Below, piece after piece: positions 1 through 8,027 of a DNA stretch of 14,782 nucleotides. Origin of the DNA: Auxenochlorella pyrenoidosa (Eukaryota; Chlorophyta; Trebouxiophyceae; Chlorellales; Chlorellaceae); NCBI GenBank assembly GCA_001430745.1, contig KQ482040.1, forward strand, positions 702,288 through 717,069, in the 5' to 3' direction. A model generated the notes under the pieces. It saw nothing but the letters and a program-made list of their open reading frames with translations, searched no databases and was not told the origin of the DNA. A program made the position numbers and the translations under genes. Position 1 is the stretch's first letter. Every line of letters starts with the position of its first letter.

Positions 1-334
1 TTGTGTGTGTGTGTGTGTGTGTGTGTGTTTGGGGGGGGGTCCAGACGGGCGGGCGCTGGGCAGTCGATGTCCTGCCCTGCTGTGGGGCGCCTCCGGCCTG
101 CATGCGCTGGAATCTGAAGCGGGGTCAGGCCTGGGCTGAGCCACCCTGCGGCGCTTCTGCTCGTGCTCTCGCCTGCCGCCCGCCCCTGCTGCCCCCTGCC
201 CTGATGGCTGTGCAAGTGATATGCGTCTCTCTGTTCCGGTGCGGCTGCCCTGCCACGCTGCCTGCCGCGCTCCCACCCCGCCAGCCCCCTGACAGGCCCA
301 CGCTGCACCCGCGCCACCTGCTGTGTGCCTGCAG
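1..334 (+). other. intronic sequence upstream of the first visible UBA2 exon
   Basis: No stretch here continues the UBA2 protein, and the segment ends in a good acceptor (tgtgtgcctgcag) just before the [12 protein letters not shown] exon. It is best read as the end of an intron whose donor is outside the window. It holds a TG microsatellite and a G run. Confidence 0.7.
2..39. repeat. (TG)n microsatellite followed by a G tract
   Basis: Positions 2-28 are an almost perfect TG dinucleotide run. It is followed by a few T and a run of nine G at 31-39. It lies in the presumed UBA2 intron. Confidence 0.95.
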
Positions 335-2631
335 TTTGACAAGGACGATGCCCTTGCGGTGGAGTTTGTGACGGCGGCCGCCAACCTGCGCGCCGCCTGC
401 TACGGCATCCCCATGCAGAGCCTGTTTGACACAAAGGTGCGCGAAGGGGGGGGGGGGACGCCCGAGCAGGGTGGGATGCATGGCACAGCCTGGGTCCCAA
501 CAGCTGCGCCCCGCCTGCACATCCCAAGGGTACAGGCTGGCAGCGCTCTTGGCTCTGGCAGCCAGGTGGCCCCGCTGCCGTCCTGGGCCCCATGCGCAAG
601 CAACGCAACCCCCTGACCTTGCTGTGGCCCGCTCCCCCGCCCCGCCTGGCTGCAGGGCATGGCGGGCAACATCATCCACGCCATCGCCACAACCAACGCC
701 ATTGTGTCGGGCCTCATCGTGGTGGAGGCGCTCAAGCTGCTGGCGGGGGCGCCCGAGGCCTGCCAGACCAGCTTCCTGCACCAGCAGGTGGGCGGGGCGG
801 GGGCCGCAGGTCTTGCATCCACACTGTGGTCTGCTGCGGCTGCGAACAGGCACCGCTGGCGGCGCCCGCAGAGCTGCGCGGCGCCGGCAGCGCCCATGCC
901 AGCTGAGTGTCCACGTTACGGCGGCCGCCGCTTGGCGCCAAGCCGGTGCCAGCCCGTGTGCCACGCTGTACCCCTTTGCCGCGCCCCGCCCCCCACAGGT
1001 GTCGGGCAGCAAGCGGCTCGTCTCGCGCATGGCCGCGCCGGAGCCCAGCCCGGCCTGCATGGTGTGCGGCACAGCCACCGCCCAACTGGCGCTCAACACC
1101 GCCAGCTGGACGCTGCAGCAGCTGGTGGACAAGGCGAGGGGGCAGGGAGGGGTAGGGCGTGAGAAGCTGTGCAGAGGGCTGCGCCGTTCCAATAGGATTT
1201 CAACAGGACTCACTTCCCTCCAGCTGCTCAGGCCGCGCGTGCCGGAGAAGGCGCCCCTGGGGCTGCTTGCCGGTGGCCCAAACGTCAACTAGAGGCAGCG
1301 CGTCTCGCACGTCTGTTCTTGGCTTGGCCTGCGCATTACTGTCTGGGCATGCGCTCTGCTGGCGCAGGTGCTCAAGGGCCGGCTGGCATTGATTGCCCCC
1401 TCGATCTCCTGCGGCAACTTCACCTATGAGGAAGGGGAGGGCCTGGAGGAGGATGAGGTGGGTGGGTGCCGGAGGCATATGAAAATTATGCCAAAAAAAG
1501 GCTGTGGGGCAGCCTGGGGCGGGAATTGGGCCGCGACGGGATGCCTTTGAAGTAACTTGAATGGCGGTGGCTTGCAGCCCCAACCACACCTTGCGCCTTT
1601 TTGGCACCCGGCTGTGTGCCTCCAGGGCTCGTTCCAGTCCCGCTCGCCAGCTGTCGGGCGGGCACTGGCGCTGCCTTGCCATGCCCGCACACTCCAGAGC
1701 CCCAGCCTGCTCGATGATCCTGGGCTGGACAGTGCTTATCATCTCACCCCCGCCCTGCTGCCCGCCCCTTGGCTCCTTAAATCTACGCCAGGTGGAGTTT
1801 TACCGCGGGCTGCTGCCCAGGCTGCTGTCCCAGCTGCCCGGCGGCGGGCTGGCCAACGGCAGCATCCTGGAGGTCGGCGACCAGGAGCAGCACTTCAAGG
1901 CGCAGCTGATCATGTCGCACCGGGTGAGCAGGGGCCGCCCGCCCGTGTGCTGCCCACCGCTGCCCCCGACACGGGGCAGCGCTGGCGTTGCGTGGCGCCC
2001 CCAGCTGCGTCCAGGCATGCACGGCACGGCTTGGCGAGCAGCATAGTTTAATCCACGGTTGACGGTTCCCTCCTGCCTCCTGCAGGAGGACTGGGACGAC
2101 GAGCAGCACCCAGAGGGCTTTGAGCTGAGCGGCAGCCTGCCCGCGGCCCAGGCTGCCGCCCCGGCTGCTGCCGCAGCCGCGCTGGCAGCGGGGGCTGCGG
2201 CTGGGGAGCCCCCGGCTGGGCCCTCCTCGGCAGCGGCTGCTGCGCCCGCTGTGCCTGCTGGCAAGGTGGCGCTGCAGGAGACAGACGACGGCGTTGTGCT
2301 GCTTTCAAGCGACGAGGAGGAGGATGCAACAGAGGCGGCAGCTGCTACGGCAGCGACAGGTGGGGGTTGCCGGGCCGCCGCGTCACAGTGTGTGCAGGCG
2401 ACTGCCGCGCCTGGCTGCAGAGGCATGCGCCAGCAAGCGCCAGCACCCAAGCCATGTGCCGCTGCCTCTGGCCGCGCCAACTACCCAGCAGCCCCCACTT
2501 GCCGTCCCCTGCTTGCAGGCGTGGGCAAGCGAAAGGCGTCGCAAGATGCTGGGGCGGAGAACGGCGCTGCCAAGAGGGCGCGCATGGAGGCAGCAGATGA
2601 CGACACCGTTGTCGACTTGCTGGACGACTGA
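335..2631 (+). CDS. UBA2: SUMO-activating enzyme subunit 2 (E1 catalytic subunit), 3' part of gene
   Basis: UBA2 pairs with SAE1 to adenylate SUMO, hold it as a thioester and pass it to UBC9, mainly in the nucleus. Seven exons join in frame: 335-436, 656-787, 999-1133, 1368-1457, 1792-1923, 2086-2359 and 2519-2631 (TGA), giving 325 codons. The first two encode the end of the adenylation domain ([16 protein letters not shown], then [20 protein letters not shown], very typical of UBA2). Exon 999-1133 has the C-x-x-C of the structural zinc site (PACMVCG). Exons 1368-2100 encode the ubiquitin-fold domain ([25 protein letters not shown]). The tail is Ala-rich, then [11 protein letters not shown] (SUMO-interaction-like), a KRK...KRAR nuclear-localisation-like cluster and a final TVVDLLDD. 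The start codon and the catalytic cysteine exon lie upstream of the window. Family identity is firm; single splice sites are by eye. Confidence 0.93.
1134..1367 (+). other. UBA2 intron with probable GC-AG borders
   Basis: The exon ends TGGTGGACAAG and is followed by GCGAGG. The next exon starts after ggcgcag at 1367. Using the GC donor joins LQQLVDK directly to [12 protein letters not shown], which matches the spacing in the UBA2 family and keeps phase 0. An alternative GT donor at 1152 (gtaggg), also phase 0, would insert six residues (ARGQGG). The GC-AG reading is preferred on family spacing only. Confidence 0.55.
1458..1791 (+). other. UBA2 intron, 334 nt
   Basis: Starts gtgggt and ends cgccag. 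It separates [10 protein letters not shown] from [12 protein letters not shown], which are adjacent in the ubiquitin-fold domain of the family. Nothing else was recognised inside it. Confidence 0.75.
2360..2518 (+). other. UBA2 last intron: stopless and a multiple of three
   Basis: Donor gtgggg, acceptor gcttgcag. It is 159 nt (53 codons) and open in the frame of both flanking exons, so retention would give a longer protein with no frameshift. Its translation is Cys/Ala/Pro-rich and unlike the acidic and basic tail on either side, so splicing is the more likely default. Confidence 0.6.
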
Positions 2632-3210
2632 CGGCATGGATGGCACGCCAGCGTGGCCTGGCCTGCAGCAGCGCCTGCTTGGACACAGAGCAGGGGGGCA
2701 GCACTGGTGTGAGCTGTGTGCACCGCCACAATGTTCTCTGTGGCTTGCCTTGCTTACACTTGTCGTCCTTTTTCAAGAGAAACGTAAGGATAGGGAGTGG
2801 AATACGCACACTGTTTGCGCAGTTCTGCAGAGGAGAAGACAGGATGGTGGCACAGGATGGGTAGGCGATAGCAAGGAAGGGCATACTGGTCGGCAAGGAG
2901 GGGTGGGAGGAGCGCCAAGAGCCCACACCCCACGATCGATGCTTGTCGTCATTCGTGCGAGGCTCGGCTGCAAAACCGGGTTGGAGGTGGGCATGTGTCT
3001 GCTGGGGGCGGTATGATTTTGCAGGAGGAGGCTGTGGTGCCCTCTGCATGCATCATCACTGGGGCCACGCAGCCAGCAGCCAAAGAGAGAGAGTGCGAGA
3101 GGAGTAAAGAGAAGGTGCAGGTCCTGGAATGGGTCGAGACTGAAGCAAAGAGGATAGGCAGAAAAAATTGGGAGTGTGTGCCCTGTGGGAGGGCTGGCAT
3201 TCGTAACGGG
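2632..3210. other. convergent intergenic region, 3' UTRs of UBA2 and the RWP-RK gene
   Basis: No convincing coding exon was seen on either strand. The region should hold both 3' UTRs, since the two genes converge. A TGTAA lies on the - strand at 2758-2754; none was found for UBA2 on the + strand. Confidence 0.6.
2754..2758 (-). promoter_or_regulatory. putative TGTAA poly(A) signal of the RWP-RK gene
   Basis: The - strand reads gTGTAAgc about 450 nt after the TAG at 3211. TGTAA is the usual chlorophyte polyadenylation signal. It lies in the part of the sequence that should also be the UBA2 3' UTR, so the two transcripts may overlap. Confidence 0.4.
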
Positions 3211-5905
3211 CTAGCCCCGGGGCACAGCGCTCGGCAGCCCCGCCCCTGCTGGCGCAGTACCAACCAGCTCATCTTGGGGTGCAGCAGCGGGCGCAAAGGG
3301 CTCTGGCCCTGGCTGCGCCGCCGCTGCCTCGCCTGCTGCCGCGCCGCTGCGGGGGCTCTTGCCCACGCCATCCAGCAGGCCAAGCAGCGTGGTGACGCAC
3401 AGCTCTGCCACCTCTGCAAAGCAGGGGTGGGGGGCATGCTTGTGTATTGCATTGAGCACATCGAGCTCTGTGACCCCAGCCCTAGAAGCCCTGGAAGTGC
3501 CAAGCTTCCCATCTTCCTGAGCACCCCAGGGGCGCTCCGAGACTGGTTCAAGCTGCCGTGCGTCAAGATGCTGGCCCCCGCTCCGACCACCCAACCCAAG
3601 CTTGCACTGGCTGCGCCCGTCCACACCTGCGTTGGGGCCCGCCAGCACGCGGGCGCCCGGCAGCTGCGCCGCCAGCGCCGCGGCCTCGCCCTGGAGCAGC
3701 CGCTGCGCCGCCAGGTGCGCCTGCAGCTGCTCCGCCGCCTTGCGCAGCAGGGCGGCGGTGTGGGTTAGGTCAGGCAGCGCGGCAGCCACCTGGCGCACCA
3801 GCTCCTCCGTGGGGAGCTCTGAACCAGGCTGCTGCGGCTGCGCCTCGCTGGCAGGGCCCACGCTGGCGTCGCCTGGGCCGCTGCCCCCCGTGTCGGTCGT
3901 GGCCCCCGCCGCATCCTCCAGCCCGCTCTGCTGCACAGCCGGGGCCAGCTGGTTGTAGGATGAGTCGTCTCCCGGGGCGCGCCGCACAAGCGCCGGGTTC
4001 TGCGCCTCCTGCCGCGCGGGCGCGCCGCCGCTGGCGGCGCCCGAGGCAGCCACCGCTCCGGCGCTGGCCACAGAGGGCGCAGAGACCAGGGCCTGAGCCA
4101 CGGGCGCGAACGCTGCAAAGCCATCCAAGGGTGGCTGCTCCTGCTGCTGCTGTGCGTGCTGCTGCTGCGCCTGCTGCTGCTGCGTCTGCTGTAGCTGCGC
4201 CTGCTGGGTGTCCTGCTGCTGGACCTGTTGTAACTCAAGCTGCGGCTGCTGAACCTGCTGCTCTAGCTGCGGCTGCTGGACCTGGCGCAGCAGGTGCTGG
4301 ACTTGCTGCGCCTGCGGCGCCTGCAGCTGCTGCGGCGCGGCTGTCTGCTGCTGTTGCAGCAGGCTTGCCAGCTGCTGCACCGCTGCAAGCGTCAGGGCGC
4401 CCTGCCCCATGGGCAGCTTGGCCTGCGGCGGAGGCGGCGCAAAGTGTGTGCCATCGCTCCACTGTGAGGCCCCTGCAGCCCCGCCCAGAATGCTGCCAAG
4501 TACCGAACCCAGGCTGGGCTGCGGTGGTGGGGGCGGCGCCGGTGCCACTGGCTGCGGAGGCTGCTGGGGCAGCAGGCTTGACAGCACCGTCTGCAGCGTC
4601 TGCTGCCAGTCCATCTGCGCAGGCTGCTGCTGCTGCGGCGGAGGCGGCGGCAGCGGGGCTGGCGGTGGCTGCCCAAACCCTTGCAGCCCAGGCAAAGGCA
4701 TAGCAGGCGGCCCATATGGCGGCTGAGGCGTTGCGCCAAAGCTTGGCAGCGGCGCTGTATACGGTTGCTGTTGCTGCTGCCCCGTTACTGGCTGCGGCAG
4801 AGCTGCTCCAAACGCTGGTGGCGGCGCCATGCCCTGTGTGCCTGCGTTGCTTGCGGCCATCCCGGTGGCGTGCAGCCCGCTGCTGTCAGCGCTGCCATCC
4901 TCCTGCAAGGCGGCCCCAGTGGGGTGGGCGAGGGATGTAACGACCTCAGCTGGGCGCCGTTTTATCATTAAAAAGGTGTGCTTTTGCTGGCGCTGGTGCT
5001 GCATTGTGTAATGGGTCTGATTGGCCGCCGCGGTACTTGCGAGACACACCTTTCTCATGACACCAAAACCAGGCAGCTTCAACTGCCATTGGCGGGCTGC
5101 CACAGTGTAGCACTCACCGCTTGGTGCCTTCCCTGACGGTTGTATGGCCACCGCGGGATGCCAAAGCGACGGCACACACGCTTGAGGATTGTCAGGCCAA
5201 CACTGCCGGTGATCGTGGGAATCATCAACATGGAGGTCAGCAAGGAGGCTTGACATGCAGAGCTGGGCAGGACGATCACAGAAGAACACAAACAATGGCA
5301 CTTCTATCTGCCATGCCTGTGGAAGTTTGCAAGATGTACACTGCACGAGAGCTGCTGCTGCTCTACCGATGTCCCGAGGAAATACGCCAAGTTGAGAGGG
5401 AGGGCGCTGCCACCCATGCCCACGCCCTGCTGTTCAGCCCCCATGCTCCCTCCTCACCCCAGGTGCCGGCATGCCTGCTCTGATGGCATGTGAAAGCATG
5501 ACTCCAGCTCCTCCCGTGTGATGGTAGACACCAGACGACCCTGCAGCACGGGGCGGCCGGTGAGCGGGGGCGTGGCAGAGGGCCCTGGCGGTTGCGCCCG
5601 CCCAAAGAGGCCCCCAGGCGGGGCAGTCTGGGTAAGCCTCTGACCCGTCTGCAAGCTATTCCACTGCGGCTGCGCCAGCAGCCCGAGGCTAAACGGCTGC
5701 CCAAAGCGGCCCCCACGGCGCTGGACGGGTACCGTGCCAGAAGGACGGGTTTGGAGGCACCTGCGCAACTTTGCGGTCCTGATAATCGTGCACTGAGCAG
5801 ACGGCAGGCGGGCAGCGAGGGAAGCGCCAAACCCGCCTGCCCCTCGCCAACCTCAGAGCCGGGGGCGCTTACCGCCTTGGTTCGCCGCTGCGGTCGGGCC
5901 TCCAT
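3211..5905 (-). CDS. RWP-RK domain transcription factor with Pro/Gln-rich tail
   Basis: Probable DNA-binding regulator. Algal and plant RWP-RK proteins control nitrogen responses and gamete or sexual programmes; which applies here cannot be told. Four exons join in phase: 5905-5873, 5792-5458, 5202-5118 and 4902-3211 (TAG), 714 aa. The RWP-RK domain (about residues 98-150) is split by a phase-2 intron: TREELESCFHMPSEQACRHL, then VGLTILKRVCRRFGIPRWPY. The signature reads RWPYNRQ rather than RWPxRK. The tail is Pro-rich (about 220-290) and Gln-rich (about 320-410). A Leu/Ala/Gln helix that may be coiled coil spans about 534-566, and a more ordered stretch (LDVLNAIHKHAPHPCFAEVA) follows near 626. 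The start at 5905 has G at -3 and +4. The frame is open back to an ATG at 6109, which would add 68 residues. The 4902 acceptor (ccttgcag) is the best in-phase choice, not the only one. Confidence 0.85.
4136..4335 (-). repeat. Gln codon (CAG/CAA) tract within the RWP-RK gene
   Basis: On the + strand this is an imperfect CTG/TTG-rich trinucleotide stretch. On the coding strand it encodes runs of Gln interrupted by Ala, His, Val and Leu. The interruptions suggest an old low-complexity domain rather than a freshly expanded repeat. Confidence 0.85.
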
Positions 5906-6431
5906 CACCGTATGATGCTGAGGGAGCCCGGGGCCCCGAGGCCCCGCCGGGCTGCGTCTATCTCGGGTGGAGCGTTTGCGCGGGCCAGTGAGAGAACGGG
6001 AAACTCCTGTGTGCTGCTGTTCGGGATTCAAGATGGAGCGACTCGACGCAGAACGGACAGAAGAAGGACGCACGGTAAAACTTGCCTCTTCTGCCTCCCC
6101 CGGCCACATTGGCGGGCAGTCATCTCTGAGAGGCTGCCTTACAGGCTCACCTGCCTCCCTGATGCCGTCCTTCTTGTCACAGCGTGCTCAGACACAGAAG
6201 CCCACATGCTAGCCGCATTCAAGGGGAGGCCTCCAGCGTGCTGCTGAATGTCACGCCGCCGTCGAGCCAGGTCAGCGTGCGGCCACAACCAGACGCTGCC
6301 CAGCAGCCTGGTCATTTGGTCAAAGCCAACGGGTGATTGACAACCAGGAAGCAGGGCATCAGGCAAGTGGCAGCGCAGCAAAGGCCGTCAAACGTGTTAG
6401 CACCCAGCCCGCTGGGTCCTGGTGCGACCGC
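5906..6431. other. intergenic region between the RWP-RK start and the RNASEH2C stop
   Basis: It should contain the RNASEH2C 3' UTR and the promoter and 5' UTR of the RWP-RK gene, both on the - strand. The - strand frame leading into the RWP-RK start is open from 6109, so part of it could be extra N-terminal coding sequence. No TATA-like box was recognised. Confidence 0.5.
6139..6143 (-). promoter_or_regulatory. putative TGTAA poly(A) signal of RNASEH2C
   Basis: TGTAA on the - strand about 290 nt after the RNASEH2C stop. It is the only such pentamer I noticed between that stop and the next gene. Confidence 0.45.
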
Positions 6432-7260
6432 TCATCCCGCACCCTCCTGCTGCAGCGCCGCCGCCGCTGCCGCCGCAACGGCTGCAGGGTCCACGGCGGC
6501 GTGCACGCCCGCCGCCAGCTCGGCCCACTCCAGGCAGCGCCTGAGGCCGTCGCCCTTCAAAGGAGCCGCATCATGATTCCAGTAGTGCATGTCAGAAAAG
6601 GTGGCAGAGGCCGCCCAGCTGGCGCCCTCGCCTGCATCGCCGGCGTCGCCTCGCTCCAACACCACTCCACTGTAGCCGGCTGGCAGCGGGAGCTGGACAC
6701 CTGAAAGGCCAGCGGCGGGGGAACAAGAGCAAGCCACGCAGATGGGTGGCAGGCACGGGGCCGCAGCGCTGCTGGGGCTGCCTGCGCGCGGCTCCGCTCT
6801 CCAGGGGCAAGCAGCAGTGCAGCCCGCAGAAACCCTTACTCCACAGCCTACTCTTGCAGGCCCAGGCGAGGCGACGGCAAGAGAGGCCAGGAGAAGTGCC
6901 AGCTGTCGCTGGCGGCGGGAGCATAACCATGCAGGCCCTGACCTGACAGATTGCGCCCACGCAGGCTGGCCTGCAGCAGCGGGAGGCCATCCACGCTGGC
7001 GCCTGCAGCCATGCATGGCAGGCAGGAAGTGGGGAGGGTCAAAGGGGGGATGTGGCTGGGGAGCGGCCAGCACTGCAAGGCACGCAGCACGGGGACGATG
7101 CCAATTCGAGGCAAGGCACTGCGAACTACGCGCCCTCACCCGTCTCCTGTGGTTTCAAGTACGCGCTCACAGCTGCTGGGCCGTTGTGCTGGACCTGCGC
7201 CGGCACCAGGTGCACCGCTGCCGCCGGCGCCGCAGCTGTGTCCAGTGCGCGCGCAGCCAT
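6432..7260 (-). CDS. RNASEH2C: ribonuclease H2 subunit C (non-catalytic)
   Basis: RNase H2 removes ribonucleotides misincorporated in DNA and RNA from RNA:DNA hybrids in the nucleus. Subunit C forms a scaffold with subunit B that supports catalytic subunit A. Three exons join with phase-1 introns: 7260-7140, 7002-6943 and 6700-6432 (TGA), giving 149 aa. Family landmarks appear in order: VHLVPAQVQHNGPAAVSAYL near the N-terminus, LRGRNLSG in the middle, VQLPLPAGYSGVVLER, then FSDMHYWNHDAAP, and WAELAAGVHAAV at the C-terminus, as in plant RNASEH2C proteins. The length is normal for plants and algae. Donors are gtgagg and gtcagg; acceptors are gctgcag and cctttcag. The first exon is too short to stand out as an open frame, but its MAARALDTAA start fits the family. 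Neighbouring genes give no functional link. Confidence 0.9.
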
Positions 7261-7359
7261 GGCTGGCAGTCGGGGGATGAACGCTCGGTGGCTCAGGGAT
7301 TCGTGTGAGGTAGGGAGGAGCGTGCTGCGACCGGTTGGACAGCTCTGGGCGGGAGTCGC

Positions 7360-7370
7360 CCTTTTAAAGG
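7360..7370 (-). promoter_or_regulatory. TATA-like element upstream of RNASEH2C
   Basis: The - strand reads cctttaaaagg about 100 nt before the RNASEH2C ATG. It is AT-rich in a GC-rich setting. Position and sequence fit a weak TATA box, but there is no other support. Confidence 0.3.
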
Positions 7371-7772
7371 TTCGGGCAAAGCAGCGGCGGCCAAGTTACT
7401 GCTGTAGCAAGCCACCAGAACTATGGCTCCTTGCGATGACAGAGGCTGACAAAGAGCGGCTTCCCAAGTATGTTGCCAGCAGGGCACTGCTGCCAATGCA
7501 GCAGGGGCCACCACCGGCACGTGTTTGACATTCGACACACCCATGCAAGGGATCCCAAGGATCATTTTGTCATGGATCATACAGGTGAATCTTTCTGAAG
7601 GGTTGGAGAGCGCCGTTGTGTGGTTGTAGCATGGCACCATCTTCTACATAGGATGCATTGCAGTGAGCAGGCAGCCCAGTGCTGGTGTGCAGCCTGCGCA
7701 CCCTGCGCGCTGAGTTGACACCAGCTCAGGCACACCTGTGCATACCATGCGCCTGCTCCTACTGATAGTTTT

Positions 7773-7777
7773 TTACA
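7773..7777 (-). promoter_or_regulatory. putative TGTAA poly(A) signal of the PLA2-vWA gene
   Basis: The - strand reads TTTTGTAAAAA about 250 nt after the TAG at 8028. It is in the expected place for a chlorophyte poly(A) signal. Confidence 0.5.
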
Positions 7778-8027
7778 AAAGCATGATCTGTCATAAAGGG
7801 ACTGCGAGGAACGCCTCAAGAAGGATGTCAGCAGTTGACGGGCGTGGGCTAGGGAAGCGTGTCCGGGTAAGAGCCGCGGGCAAATGCAGCGATAAAAGGA
7901 GAAGGGGGTGAGGGTATGAGAACTACACATAAACTTTCTGCAGGCGGTGCTTCTGCAATGCTTGCTATTGCAATGCTTTCGTTTCTCATAAGCTTGCTGG
8001 CCTCCGGGTGGGCAGCAGGCCTTTCTG

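Larger units (their letters stand above)
7261..8027. other. intergenic region between RNASEH2C and the PLA2-vWA gene
   Basis: No coding exon was recognised. The left part should be the RNASEH2C promoter; a palindromic TATA-like ccttttaaagg lies at 7360-7370, about 100 nt upstream of the start codon. The right part should be the 3' UTR of the gene ending at 8028. Confidence 0.5.

Noticed and set aside
125..1288. 387-codon open frame on the - strand
   Set aside because: It lies antisense to well-supported UBA2 exons and introns. Its product is Ala/Arg/Gly-rich with no domain, as expected from GC-rich shadow frames.
1222..1290. Possible extra UBA2 exon ([18 protein letters not shown])
   Set aside because: The flanking exons join directly in the family; including it would break the conserved spacing, and it reaches a stop at 1290.
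3558..4703. 381-codon Ala/Pro/Arg-rich open frame on the + strand
   Set aside because: It is the complement of the Gln/Ala-rich RWP-RK tail exon. CTG-type repeats keep several frames open, and the product is pure low complexity.
5906..6109. N-terminal extension of the RWP-RK protein from an ATG at 6109
   Set aside because: The frame is open, but the 68 residues are Ser/Arg/Pro-rich without a recognisable feature, and the start context is weaker than at 5905. It is kept as an alternative only.
6742..7308. 188-codon open frame on the + strand
   Set aside because: It is antisense to RNASEH2C exons that match the family in order and phase.
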